A stretch of DNA of 64,000 nucleotides from Paenibacillus odorifer (lineage in GTDB: Bacteria > Bacillota > Bacilli > Paenibacillales > Paenibacillaceae). Both the position numbers and the translations under genes were made by a program. This document shows, piece after piece, positions 43,502-52,489 of the stretch. The notes beneath the pieces are model-generated. The model was not told where the DNA came from. It saw only the letters and a program-made list of their open reading frames with translations, and did not search any database. The stretch covers positions 2,232,001 through 2,296,000 of the forward strand of contig NZ_CP009428.1 of NCBI RefSeq assembly GCF_000758725.1, written 5' to 3'. Each line of letters starts with the position of its first letter. Position 1 is the stretch's first letter.

Positions 43502-44518
43502 CTACGCCACCATACACATTCCTGGCTTGGTATAATTCCAGCTGTTTGAACTGAATCCACCAGCTTGGAAGGTCTGGAAGCCTTGCAAGCTTTGGCTCGA
43601 TACCGCCATTACAGGTTCCTGACTTTCGTCCGCAAATACAAGCTCGATCAGCTCGGCAATTTCCCCATGTTCATACGCGGCTGTAAGGCGGCTCAAGACA
43701 ATCTGCATGGCTGTGTCCTGTGGTAAGGAAGGACCATCGGCCTGAAGCAGCTCTTGTCTTACGAGAGGAAGGGCTTGCCGGGCTCGGTGCAGAGCGGCTT
43801 TTATTGCCCCTTCTGTGGTATCGAGAATCTCGGCAGCTTCCATTGCAGAGTGTCCCAACACATCTCGAAGCAGGAACACCGCCTGCTGCAGCGGAGATAA
43901 ATGCTCCTGTAGTGCTTGAAAAGCAGCTTCAATCTCAAATGAACCATACTCCGCAGAGGCCTCAGTGGGGGACTGATCCAGCTCCAACACTCGTGACAAG
44001 GTGGCTTTTCGCCGCAAGATATCAATCCATGTGTTTCGGGCAATCCGAAAAAGCAATGCCTCAGGATTTGGGTGATTTGTAGAACTTGTATGATGAGTAG
44101 AATTTGTAGGAATCGTAGAATGCATTGCAGATTTTGCAGATCTTGTAGATGGTGCAGTCTTAGATGGCGTTACAGCCTTAGCAGACGTTGCAGCCTTAGA
44201 AAACGTATAGTTCATTTGATTAGTTTGATTAGTTTTAAGTTTTTCATTGGCTCCATTTGCTCCATTAGCCTTATCATTTTCAATGGTTTCTTTATTTTGT
44301 TTAACTTCATTCATTGGACTGTTCCCATTATTTGCGCTCGTTGAGTTCGAAGTCTTCATATAACCTAGAGCCTTGACCCATGTATCCTGAGCTAAATCAT
44401 CGGCATCCCACGGGGATTGTGTCAATGCAAGACAATATCGCTTCAGAGCTATCTGCAAAGACCTGCTGTTACTTTCATCCGGCTCATCTCCGGTGCTAAG
44501 CTTCTCAAGGATGATCAC
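43502..44518 (-). CDS. ECF-type RNA polymerase sigma factor with a low-complexity insertion
   Basis: 338 residues from GTG 44518, 9 bases after AAGGAG. Sigma region 2 begins LKRYCLALTQSPWDADDLAQDTWVKAL (about 25-51) and resumes with ALLFRIARNTWIDILRRK (about 154-171). Between them, about residues 55-150, lies a Ser/Thr/Asn/Ala/Lys-rich stretch where ECF factors normally have 15-25 residues. Region 4 is intact (LSPLQQAVFLLRDVLGHSAMEAAEILDTTEGAIKAALHRAR). The C-terminal 80 residues begin like a SnoaL-type extension (LTAAYEHGEIAELIELVFAD) but stop early. No anti-sigma gene is adjacent. Divergent from clpP. Confidence 0.87.
   Translation of the reverse strand: MIILEKLSTGDEPDESNSRSLQIALKRYCLALTQSPWDADDLAQDTWVKALGYMKTSNSTSANNGNSPMNEVKQNKETIENDKANGANGANEKLKTNQTNQMNYTFSKAATSAKAVTPSKTAPSTRSAKSAMHSTIPTNSTHHTSSTNHPNPEALLFRIARNTWIDILRRKATLSRVLELDQSPTEASAEYGSFEIEAAFQALQEHLSPLQQAVFLLRDVLGHSAMEAAEILDTTEGAIKAALHRARQALPLVRQELLQADGPSLPQDTAMQIVLSRLTAAYEHGEIAELIELVFADESQEPVMAVSSQSLQGFQTFQAGGFSSNSWNYTKPGMCMVA
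44077..44270. repeat. 9-bp tandem repeats within the sigma factor gene
   Basis: On the plus strand, degenerate TTGYAGANN units (such as TTGCAGATT, TTGCAGATC, TTGTAGATG) run from about 44077 to 44200, followed by TTTGATTAG twice (about 44214-44231) and GCTCCATTT/GCTCCATTA (about 44250-44267). All have a 9-base period, so they add three residues per unit and keep the frame. Confidence 0.8.
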
Positions 44519-44701
44519 TCTGCATAACTCCTTTTCCAGTAAGGTGATTTCGATTACTTCTAATAATAAACGAATGAGCAGGAAATTAAGATACGCAATT
44601 TTAAAAAATAAAAATTCTCACGCCTAACGTATCCTATCCCCATATTAATCCGTTTACAGGGTAGATTTCAAAACTCTAAAACAGATGGAGGTCGAATACG
44701 G

Positions 44702-45283
44702 ATGGCGTACGTTCCTTATGTAGTCGAACAAACGAATCAAGGTGAAAGATCTTACGATATTTATTCGCGGCTGTTGAAGGACCGGATAGTGTTCGTAGGT
44801 GCGGAAATTGAGGATCAGCTGGCTAACAGTATTGTTGCCCAGTTATTGTTTTTATCAGCAGAAGATCCGGATAAAGATATACACATGTATATCAATTGTC
44901 CAGGTGGCTCTATCACCGCAGGCTTCAGTATTTATGACACGATGCAGCTTATTAAGCCTCCGGTGAATACCATTTGTACAGGAATGGCGGCTTCTTTTGG
45001 TTCTTTGTTGTTATTGGCTGGGGCCAAAGGGAAACGTTATGCCTTGCCGAATAGCGAGATTATGATTCATCAGCCGCATGGTGGGGCGCAGGGGCAAGCT
45101 AGTGACATTGCGATCAGTGCCAAACGTATTTTGAAGGCAAGGGAAGTGCTTGTGCAAATTACAGCGGACCGAACTGGGCAGACGGTAGAGAAGGTACTGC
45201 AAGATATGGATCGAGATTATTTCATGTCAGCCGATGAGGCGGTTGAATACGGAATTATCGATAAGGTCATCACAAATCTCTAA
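44702..45283 (+). CDS. clpP: ATP-dependent Clp protease proteolytic subunit
   Basis: 193 residues, full length. Catalytic triad Ser98 (GMAASFGS), His123 (MIHQPHGG) and Asp172 (DMDRDYFMS), plus the oligomerisation and hydrophobic-pocket features of ClpP. It forms the barrel that degrades proteins fed by ClpX or ClpC. The sequence is close to standard ClpP, but the site is not next to tig/clpX or the secG/rnr region, so this could be an extra ClpP; that cannot be settled from one window. A small gene follows 21 bp downstream, probably co-transcribed. Confidence 0.95.
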   Translation: MAYVPYVVEQTNQGERSYDIYSRLLKDRIVFVGAEIEDQLANSIVAQLLFLSAEDPDKDIHMYINCPGGSITAGFSIYDTMQLIKPPVNTICTGMAASFGSLLLLAGAKGKRYALPNSEIMIHQPHGGAQGQASDIAISAKRILKAREVLVQITADRTGQTVEKVLQDMDRDYFMSADEAVEYGIIDKVITNL

Positions 45284-45304
45284 GACGAAGGAGTGAAGAA
45301 GGCT

Positions 45305-45511
45305 ATGCTGGAGGTTTTGCAGGGAAAAGAGGTAACAATCTATTTTGTGGATGGCTCCAACGCTACAAAAGGAGTGCTGGAAACGGTAAGTGAAAATTTC
45401 GTCAAATATCGGACGGATTTTGAAGAGTTTTATATTCCAATCAGCTCGATCTGTTCTATCTCTCTAGATACCAAAACGCGTGAACGAGCCAAAGTAGGGT
45501 TCACACAATAA
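45305..45511 (+). CDS. Small conserved-looking protein with possible Sm-like fold, downstream of clpP
   Basis: 68 residues from ATG 45305, 11 bases after AAGGAG; a GTG at 45293 overlaps that site. The pattern GKEVTIYFVDGSNATKGVLET, then ENFVKYRTDFEEFYIPISSICSISL, alternates like a five-strand Sm/Hfq barrel (first strands, a glycine turn, then a YIPISSI strand as in LSm or DUF2642 proteins). No known name is recognised. Its tight link to clpP suggests a partner, adaptor or shared regulation; this is inference. Confidence 0.7.
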   Translation: MLEVLQGKEVTIYFVDGSNATKGVLETVSENFVKYRTDFEEFYIPISSICSISLDTKTRERAKVGFTQ

Positions 45512-45538
45512 CATCAACAACATCATCTGTATAAAAAA

Positions 45539-45566
45539 GGGTTAGGAGCTCCCCAGCTCCTAACCC
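45539..45566 (-). terminator. Rho-independent terminator of LacI regulator gene
   Basis: A 12-bp perfect stem with a CCCC loop. On the minus strand it is followed by six T; on the plus strand the T run is poor. The TAG stop codon of the LacI gene (45560-45562) lies inside the stem. Confidence 0.85.
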
Positions 45567-46567
45567 GTACTTTCCCGAATAGCCAAATAATGAGCCACAT
45601 TTGCATGATGCGGCACAACGGTCTCCCCTTTAATCAGCTTGATTAAGGTTCGGGTGGCGGTCATCCCAATCTCCGTTCCAGAGTATTCAACCGAGGAAAG
45701 CTTAGGTCGAACGATAGAGGCAATGAAGCTGTTATCAAAACCGAACACGGCGACATCAGCTGGCACCCGTAGACCGTTATCGGTTAAATGATTCATGGCT
45801 CCAACTGCCATCCAATCTGTAGAGCAAAACACCGCAGTAGGTAACTCCCCGCTATCCATAATTCGGCGCATGGCGTCGCTCCCATCTTCGACGGCCATCG
45901 CACTTTCTACTACCCATTCTTTCCTTAAGGTTATGCCTGCATCCATAAGGGCTTGTAGATAGCCTTTATACCGATCCCCACCCACCGCATTATCTCCCGA
46001 GCCGCGAATCATAGCGATTTTGCGATGACCTTTTTGAATCAGATAAGTAACAGCTTCATAGGAGGCAGTTATATTGTCCAGATGAACGGAAGGAATCATA
46101 TCCACCTGCGATTGTTGCCCGACAAGCACGCAAGGTGTATTTGAGCTGCGGATGATCTCCAGATGTTCATGGTTTGGAATTGAACCCACAAATATATTTC
46201 CTTCCGTCCCAATACGCTGGAACATCTTCAAATAGTGTTGTTCACTTTCTGCACTGCCGTCCGTTAATCCGACCATAATGTCGTATCCATACAAATCCGC
46301 AAGATCGCGAATACCAACATTGAAGTCATCCAGTACAGTGTTGCTATTCTGCGGAATGATCACACCGATCAGCTGTGTATTAGCTTTGTCCGTTTCAAGG
46401 CCGATGACATTCGGACGGTAGTTGGTTTGTTTAATAGCTTCCAATACTCGTTTACGGACATCTTCGTTTACTGGTTTGCTGTTATTGATTACCCTGGACA
46501 CCGTAGAAATCGAAACGTTCGCCATTTGGGCTATATCTTTTATCTTTACCTTCAAGAAGATCACCAT
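45560..46567 (-). CDS. LacI family transcriptional regulator
   Basis: 335 residues. N-terminal helix-turn-helix VKIKDIAQMANVSISTVSRVINNSKPV, hinge helix (RKRVLEAIKQTNYRPN), then a periplasmic-binding-like effector core (IGVIIPQ..., DNITASYEAVTYLIQKGHRKIAMI, VFGFDNSFIASIVRPKLSSV). It most likely controls the divergent alpha-glucosidase gene in response to a maltose- or isomaltose-type sugar, as MalR-like proteins do. Start ATG 46567 has a weak site (GGAAAG); an internal TTG a few codons on is an alternative. Confidence 0.9.
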   Translation of the reverse strand: MVIFLKVKIKDIAQMANVSISTVSRVINNSKPVNEDVRKRVLEAIKQTNYRPNVIGLETDKANTQLIGVIIPQNSNTVLDDFNVGIRDLADLYGYDIMVGLTDGSAESEQHYLKMFQRIGTEGNIFVGSIPNHEHLEIIRSSNTPCVLVGQQSQVDMIPSVHLDNITASYEAVTYLIQKGHRKIAMIRGSGDNAVGGDRYKGYLQALMDAGITLRKEWVVESAMAVEDGSDAMRRIMDSGELPTAVFCSTDWMAVGAMNHLTDNGLRVPADVAVFGFDNSFIASIVRPKLSSVEYSGTEIGMTATRTLIKLIKGETVVPHHANVAHYLAIRESTG

Positions 46568-46685
46568 AACTTTCCATATGATTCACTTGGTGTTTCAACT
46601 CTCGCAAGCATATCACGGATAGCTTCAAGAATCCAAAAGATTGTTGTTGACCTAGGAAATAAAAGGTCCTATAATGATCGCTGTA

Positions 46686-46793
46686 GGAAAATTATTTCCT
46701 TGAAAAAAGCTTTTTTTGAACGATAAAGTTGGATTTTTGCTAAAAACAATAACTGAATTATTAATTTTAATGAATTTAGGGAAAATATTTTCC
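46686..46793. promoter_or_regulatory. Two LacI-type operator candidates and promoter region of the alpha-glucosidase gene
   Basis: Two near-identical palindromes, GGAAAATTATTTCC (46686-46699) and GGAAAATATTTTCC (46780-46793), flank a promoter-like pair (TTGAAC 46717-46722, 18 bp, TAAAAA 46741-46746). They lie 94 bp apart, about nine helical turns, which would suit looping by a LacI tetramer or two dimers. Confidence 0.55.
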
Positions 46794-46829
46794 TATGAAG
46801 GGTATATGAATACGAAGGAGCTGCATGCA

Positions 46830-48578
46830 TTGAACAGAACATGGTGGAAAGAAGCCACGGCGTATCAAATTTACCCACGGAGCTTTATGGACAGCAATGG
46901 TGATGGTGTAGGGGATCTGCAAGGAGTCATTTCTAAACTTGATTATTTGCAGGAGCTTGGCATCAATGTCATTTGGATCTGTCCTATTTATAAATCCCCA
47001 AATGATGATAATGGTTATGATATTTCGGATTATCAGGATATTATGGCGGAGTTCGGCAGCATGGCCGACTTTGATCAGCTGCTGCACGAGGTTCATGCAC
47101 GAGGCATGAAGCTGATTCTGGATCTAGTGATTAATCATACTTCGGACGAACATCCATGGTTTGTTGAAGCACGTTCAAGCAAGGATAATCCGAAGCGGGA
47201 TTATTATATTTGGAGTGATCCTAAGGACGGGAAGGAGCCGAATAACTGGGAGAGTATTTTCAGCGGTTCGATTTGGGAGCTTGATCCCGCCACAGAGCAA
47301 TATTTTATGCATGTATTTTCCAAAAGACAGCCAGACCTCAACTGGGAGAATCCTGAGGTGCGCCGTGAATTGTATAGCATGGTCAACTGGTGGCTGGACA
47401 AAGGAATCGACGGCTTCCGGGTGGATGCCATTTCACATATTAAAAAAATCACCGGACATCCCGATCTGCCGAATCCACAGAATCTTCCGTATGTTCCGTC
47501 TGGCGATGGTCACATGAACCGTGAAGGGATTCACGATTTCTTGCAGGAGCTCAAGCAGGAGACGTTTGACCGATATGACATCATGACGGTTGGCGAAGCG
47601 AGTGGTGTAAATGTTGATCAGGCGGAGTCGTGGGTGGGTGAAGAGCAAGGCAAATTTAATATGATTTTTCAATTCGAGCATTTAGCTCTTTGGAATAAGA
47701 GTGTGACAGGTGGATTGGATGTTCTGCAGCTAAAATCAGCTCTCTCCCGTTGGCAAAAAGGTCTTGAGGGCAGAGGCTGGAACGCATTGTTCATCGAAAA
47801 TCACGACCAGCCGCGTTCAGTTTCTACTTGGGGAAATGATGGCCAGTATTGGAAAGAGTCAGCTAAATCGTTGGCTACGATGTATTTCCTGATGCAGGGA
47901 ACACCATTTATTTATCAAGGTCAAGAAATTGGGATGACCAATGTAAGATTTGAATCAATGGATGATTACGATGATGTGGCGATGAAGAACTTGTATCGTT
48001 TGGAGACTGAAGCCGGTAAATCACATGAGGAAGTCATGGAGGTAATCTGGAAGAACGGTCGGGACAACTCTAGAACACCAATGCAATGGAGCGACTCTGA
48101 AAACGCTGGTTTCAGCAGCGGCAAGCCATGGATGAAGGTGAATCCGAATTATACGGAAATCAATGTGGAGCGGGCGAAGCAGGACCCTTATTCCATCTAT
48201 CATCATTACAAAAAGCTTATCGCTCTTCGGGCTGCTAATCCCGTTACTGTTTACGGGACTTATGATCTCATTTTGCCTGAAGATGAACGTATTTATGCTT
48301 ATACTAGGACGCTTGGAAATGAAAAACTGCTAGTCATGTCTAACCTGACAGCAGAGGAAGCGCTGTTTGACCTTCCATTTGAATTGGAGTTTGATACTAG
48401 TGAGTTGCTCTTGCATAACTATGAGGTTGATCCTGCGGAGCCGATTGAGACTGTCGCATTACGGCCTTACGAGTCCCGTGTGTATATGCTGGTTAACGCA
48501 CCTGTAGAGCAAGAGGGGAGCAGTGAACTTGTACCTGCACAAGAGTTAAGTGAAGCTTCTTTTCCAGAAACAGTTTAA
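46830..48578 (+). CDS. Oligo-1,6-glucosidase/alpha-glucosidase (GH13_31)
   Basis: 582 residues from TTG 46830, which follows AAGGAG by 9 bases and gives the usual start (TWWKEATAYQIYPRSF); upstream ATG codons at 46716 and 46806 lack good sites. GH13 regions are complete: DLVINHTSDEHPWF, GFRVDAISHI (nucleophile Asp), TVGEASG (acid/base Glu) and FIENHDQPR (Asp). It hydrolyses alpha-1,6 or alpha-1,4 links of isomaltose-, maltose- or dextrin-type oligosaccharides in the cytoplasm. No transporter is adjacent. Divergent from a LacI regulator. Confidence 0.93.
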   Translation: MNRTWWKEATAYQIYPRSFMDSNGDGVGDLQGVISKLDYLQELGINVIWICPIYKSPNDDNGYDISDYQDIMAEFGSMADFDQLLHEVHARGMKLILDLVINHTSDEHPWFVEARSSKDNPKRDYYIWSDPKDGKEPNNWESIFSGSIWELDPATEQYFMHVFSKRQPDLNWENPEVRRELYSMVNWWLDKGIDGFRVDAISHIKKITGHPDLPNPQNLPYVPSGDGHMNREGIHDFLQELKQETFDRYDIMTVGEASGVNVDQAESWVGEEQGKFNMIFQFEHLALWNKSVTGGLDVLQLKSALSRWQKGLEGRGWNALFIENHDQPRSVSTWGNDGQYWKESAKSLATMYFLMQGTPFIYQGQEIGMTNVRFESMDDYDDVAMKNLYRLETEAGKSHEEVMEVIWKNGRDNSRTPMQWSDSENAGFSSGKPWMKVNPNYTEINVERAKQDPYSIYHHYKKLIALRAANPVTVYGTYDLILPEDERIYAYTRTLGNEKLLVMSNLTAEEALFDLPFELEFDTSELLLHNYEVDPAEPIETVALRPYESRVYMLVNAPVEQEGSSELVPAQELSEASFPETV

Positions 48579-48594
48579 TATATTATTGTAATTC

Positions 48595-48624
48595 AAAGCG
48601 CCCGGTTATCCGGGCGCTTTTTTT
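48595..48624 (+). terminator. Rho-independent terminator
   Basis: An 11-bp perfect stem (48595-48605 with 48610-48620) with a TTAT loop and a T run, 17 bp after the glucosidase stop. Confidence 0.93.
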
Positions 48625-48816
48625 GTTGCGGTAGTGTAGGACTCTTGCACAAAATGAATACGCTTACCTAGGCAAGTCGTATAAAAATATTATTTTTTCT
48701 ATTATTTTTGTTCCCAAAATTAATAGAATACTATATTATGTTATGAATACAGATTCATATAAGTGTATATTCATTCAATTTGGGGTGAAAGTAGACAAAA
48801 TTATAGGAGGTAAAAA

Positions 48817-51800
48817 ATGTCCAAGAGAATACTATCTTTATTACTAGCTTTTACACTTATGATGTCGGGTCTGCTTCCAGCTGCATATGCAGGTGAAGTT
48901 GCAACCGAAATTAACCCGCAGGCGGTTGTTGCTCCGGTTTCTACGGAGAACACAGCTGACCCAGCGGTGCTTTCTTCAGAACAAACTACGGTAGCGACTG
49001 CTGTCTATGAACAAATAGCGGCGACAGTTTCCACAGAAGTATACAAAGCTTCTATGACGGAAGCTAGAACATTAGAATTGACTTTAGATCTTCCTGATGG
49101 GGCATCGCCTCAAGATATCATCTGGAATTTTGGCAGAACGGCGGAAGAGATGAAGCCGCTGGCAGAGTGGAAAAAATGGAATAAAGATGCGAAAGATTAT
49201 TCAGGTAATCCTTTCGTAACAGTGACATATGAGCCGATCTCAGGTTCAAAAGTAAAGGCTTTAATTCATTTTGATTTGCTGTACGGAGAGAATCTCTCAC
49301 TAACGGGTATACGTGCAGAGTACGTCAAACGAGTGGGAATTTATAATCTAATCGGGACATTACCTGCTGGAGATGTGCTGGTAGAGCAGCAAGTCAAACT
49401 AAATCCATATGAAACCTATCATACATATGATGAGATTAAACCCGCGATCGATAGGATTACTGCTGAAAGCAATAATAAATATGATCGATATGTAGAGTAT
49501 CAGCAAATTGGGACCTCAACTCAAGGTCGTGCCATTCATTTCTCTATTGTTGCTAAGGATAAGTCCTCAGTAGATCAATATTTGAACGAGACCTTACCGC
49601 TTATGATGAATGATCCTGAAGCCCTGCAAAAGAAAATTAACGACGGGGATCTGCAGAATTATAAGGTACCTATTTGGTTGAATAACATTCATGCCGATGA
49701 AGCCAATGGTGTCGATGTAATCATTAAGTTTTTGGATACGCTGATGACACAGCAAATTGTCACCTATGATACCACTGATGAGAATGGAAATCCGAAAAAG
49801 GTAGTTCTGAACATCGACGAAGCGCTTGACCATGTGATTTTCCTGCTTGATTATGTAGAGAATCCTGACGGTCGCGCGTTAAACACGCGTCAAACTTCAA
49901 CGCTGCTTGATCCAAATCGGGACAACTCTTACCAGACCCAACCTGAGACACAAGCGGTAACTGCACAAATTGCTAAGTGGACGCCGCTTACCTTTTTGGA
50001 CATGCATGGATTTGTAAGTGGCTTCTTGATTGAGCCTTGCACACCACCTCATGATCCTAACATTGAATATGATCTTGTAATGCCAAGTATGCTTGAGCAA
50101 GCAAATGCCATGGGTAAGGCGGGGATTGCTAATACAAAATATGATTCCTACCATATCCCTTATGAAGAATACGAAAAAACACAACAGGATCCGAACTATA
50201 AAGGAACGAATGCAACAGGTTGGGATGATGCTTCGCCAGCCTACACAGCTGTATATGCCATGCATCAAGGAGCACTTGGGCATACCATTGAAGTGCCTGA
50301 ATTGAATGAAGATTCACTGGATGCCTTTTATTATGCGGCTTTGGGGGCCACCGATTATGTGATCAACAACAAGCAGGAACTGTTCCTGAATCAATTGGAA
50401 ATCTTCAAACGGGGTATCCAAAATGAGAATACTAATGCTGCTGTTAAAGATTATCTAATCAATGCACAGAATGAGTCTATTGGACGTCCAGGGGTAGATG
50501 AGAATACGAATTTCTTCCCTGAGTATTACATTCTTCCGGTTGCAAAAGATTTGCAAAAAAATGATCTGGAAACCTACAAAATGGTTCAGTACCTACTGCG
50601 TAACAATGTGAAAGTAGAACGGACAACAGCCAGTGTAACTGTAGATTCTGTAGTCTATCCGGCTGGAACCTATGTGGTGAATATGCATCAAGCCAAAAGA
50701 GGTTATGCGAATCTTGTCTTGTATGATGGACTAGATGTCTCGGATTTTAATGAGATGTATTCCGATACGGTACAGAATTTCTCGGCTATGCGTGGTTTTG
50801 ACCGATATATTAGCCGTTCTGTAGGAGCATTCACTGGGAAGACAGAAGAGGTTAGCGGTGTAACGATCCCTAGTACGAATCTGGATCAATCTCCGTTCGA
50901 GCAAAATTATGTGATTAAAAACAGCAACAATGATGCGATAAAAGCTGTGAATGAGCTGCTAGCCAACCATAAGGCAGTGACACTGCTGGAGAATGGGGGG
51001 ACGGGTTACGAGAAGGGAAGTTTCCTTGTTTCCAGATCCAATCTTAGAACGGTATCGTCTAAATATCTGCTGGATATTGTGCCGTTTAGTGCTGCAGAGA
51101 ACAGAACGGGTAAATTGCTTAAGGCTCCTAAGGTAGCTATTGCAGGAGCGACTGCATTTATGCTGAAGGATCTTGGGTTTAACGTAACTACGGATACAGT
51201 GGCAGCAGATGTTCTAATCAATTCGGGAACGAATCTGATTGCTACAGGTAAACCGTTTATCGGTTATGGAAGAACGATGCTAAAAACTGTTAAAGGGCTT
51301 AAGGTCCTCCCTGGACTGGACTATTCAACTCCGGTCAATAAGGATGGTAAAGAAGATGCTCATGAGGGATTGTTTAAGGCTGAGGTCTCTCAGGACAATG
51401 TAATTACAGCGCCTTATGCCGATAGCGAATACCTCTACACAGTTTCCGCGGCTTATATTACAAAAGTGCCTGAAGGCGCAGAGATCTTGGCGAAATACGG
51501 ATCAGGAGCTGACTTTTTCAAAGCAGGCTGGTGGCCGAATAACGAGGCTGCACAAGACCAAGTATTGGCGCTTACTTACAATACAGACAACATCCATGTG
51601 ACGTTATTTGCGAATGATCTGATGAATAAATATCATCCGCAAAATCAATTCAGATTGCTTGCCAATTCAATCTATGCTGCTGCTCCAGCGGCGACTAAAG
51701 AGGATGGTATGGATAACGGGGTGAATGAACCAGAGCCAACAACACCTTCGACACCGTGGCAGCCATCTGTAACATCAACACCTGCACCGACCGTGCAGCC

Positions 51801-52419
51801 GTCTGCAACACCAACGCCAGCTCCAACTCCAACTGTGCAGCCGTCTGCAACACCAAACCCAATAGGTTCTAACTTCACGGATCTAGGTAAGGTGGCGTGG
51901 GCAGTATCGGCAATTCAAGAGCTGGCGGCAAAAGGGATCCTGCAAGGAGTGAGCGATAATTCCTTTGCTCCGCTTAAAGAGGTGACGCGTGCCGAGTTTA
52001 TTACCATGATCGTGCGAGCTTTTGATCTGCTTGATGTGAAATCAACCGCTGCCTTCAGTGACGTGAAAGCTTCTGACTGGTCTTACGGATACATTGCATC
52101 CGGGGTCAAGAACGGATTGATTAACGGTGTAGGCAATGGAAGGTTTGATCCTAACCGTGCGATTACACGCGAGGAAATGGCAATCATTGTATCCAATGCA
52201 CTTAAGAAATTTAAAGGCAAGTCGGTAAGTGATACAAATGCCGCTTTGGCTAACTTTAAAGACCAGGCAACAATCGCTGCTTACGGTAAAGAAGCGGTGG
52301 CATTACTAACTCAGGAAGGTATTGTGCAAGGTCTGACTGCGGATACCTTCGGTCCTAAAAACATTGCCAACCGTGCTCAAGCAGCAGTGATTATTGATAG
52401 GATGTTGAAGCTTAATTAA
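48817..52419 (+). CDS. M14 family zinc carboxypeptidase with C-terminal SLH domains
   Basis: 1,200 residues with a signal peptide (cleavage near AYAGE). The peptidase domain (about 205-540) has the M14 zinc set: His292-x-x-Glu295 (NNIHADEANG), His397 (LDMHGF) and the catalytic Glu492 (GHTIEVPE). A second beta-rich part (about 560-970) of unknown role follows, then a Thr/Pro linker (about 985-1015) and three SLH motifs (about 1016-1200) that bind pyruvylated wall polymer. So it is a wall-bound peptidase trimming peptides or peptidoglycan stems outside the cell. AGGAGG lies 6 bases before the ATG. Monocistronic. Confidence 0.92.
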   Translation: MSKRILSLLLAFTLMMSGLLPAAYAGEVATEINPQAVVAPVSTENTADPAVLSSEQTTVATAVYEQIAATVSTEVYKASMTEARTLELTLDLPDGASPQDIIWNFGRTAEEMKPLAEWKKWNKDAKDYSGNPFVTVTYEPISGSKVKALIHFDLLYGENLSLTGIRAEYVKRVGIYNLIGTLPAGDVLVEQQVKLNPYETYHTYDEIKPAIDRITAESNNKYDRYVEYQQIGTSTQGRAIHFSIVAKDKSSVDQYLNETLPLMMNDPEALQKKINDGDLQNYKVPIWLNNIHADEANGVDVIIKFLDTLMTQQIVTYDTTDENGNPKKVVLNIDEALDHVIFLLDYVENPDGRALNTRQTSTLLDPNRDNSYQTQPETQAVTAQIAKWTPLTFLDMHGFVSGFLIEPCTPPHDPNIEYDLVMPSMLEQANAMGKAGIANTKYDSYHIPYEEYEKTQQDPNYKGTNATGWDDASPAYTAVYAMHQGALGHTIEVPELNEDSLDAFYYAALGATDYVINNKQELFLNQLEIFKRGIQNENTNAAVKDYLINAQNESIGRPGVDENTNFFPEYYILPVAKDLQKNDLETYKMVQYLLRNNVKVERTTASVTVDSVVYPAGTYVVNMHQAKRGYANLVLYDGLDVSDFNEMYSDTVQNFSAMRGFDRYISRSVGAFTGKTEEVSGVTIPSTNLDQSPFEQNYVIKNSNNDAIKAVNELLANHKAVTLLENGGTGYEKGSFLVSRSNLRTVSSKYLLDIVPFSAAENRTGKLLKAPKVAIAGATAFMLKDLGFNVTTDTVAADVLINSGTNLIATGKPFIGYGRTMLKTVKGLKVLPGLDYSTPVNKDGKEDAHEGLFKAEVSQDNVITAPYADSEYLYTVSAAYITKVPEGAEILAKYGSGADFFKAGWWPNNEAAQDQVLALTYNTDNIHVTLFANDLMNKYHPQNQFRLLANSIYAAAPAATKEDGMDNGVNEPEPTTPSTPWQPSVTSTPAPTVQPSATPTPAPTPTVQPSATPNPIGSNFTDLGKVAWAVSAIQELAAKGILQGVSDNSFAPLKEVTRAEFITMIVRAFDLLDVKSTAAFSDVKASDWSYGYIASGVKNGLINGVGNGRFDPNRAITREEMAIIVSNALKKFKGKSVSDTNAALANFKDQATIAAYGKEAVALLTQEGIVQGLTADTFGPKNIANRAQAAVIIDRMLKLN

Positions 52420-52446
52420 GTTTTAGATACTTATAAAATAATACAA

Positions 52447-52486
52447 GAATGCCCCTCAGCTATTTGGCTGAGGGGCATTCTTTTTA
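52447..52486. terminator. Strong terminator between convergent genes
   Basis: A 14-bp perfect stem (52447-52460 with 52467-52480) followed by five T on the plus strand. The converging LtaS-like gene stops at 52490 and may share it. Confidence 0.9.
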
Positions 52487-52489
52487 TAG

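Noticed and set aside
48654..48669. cre-like ATGAATACGCTTACCT upstream of the M14-SLH gene
   Set aside because: Two mismatches including core positions, and the gene has no carbon-source role.
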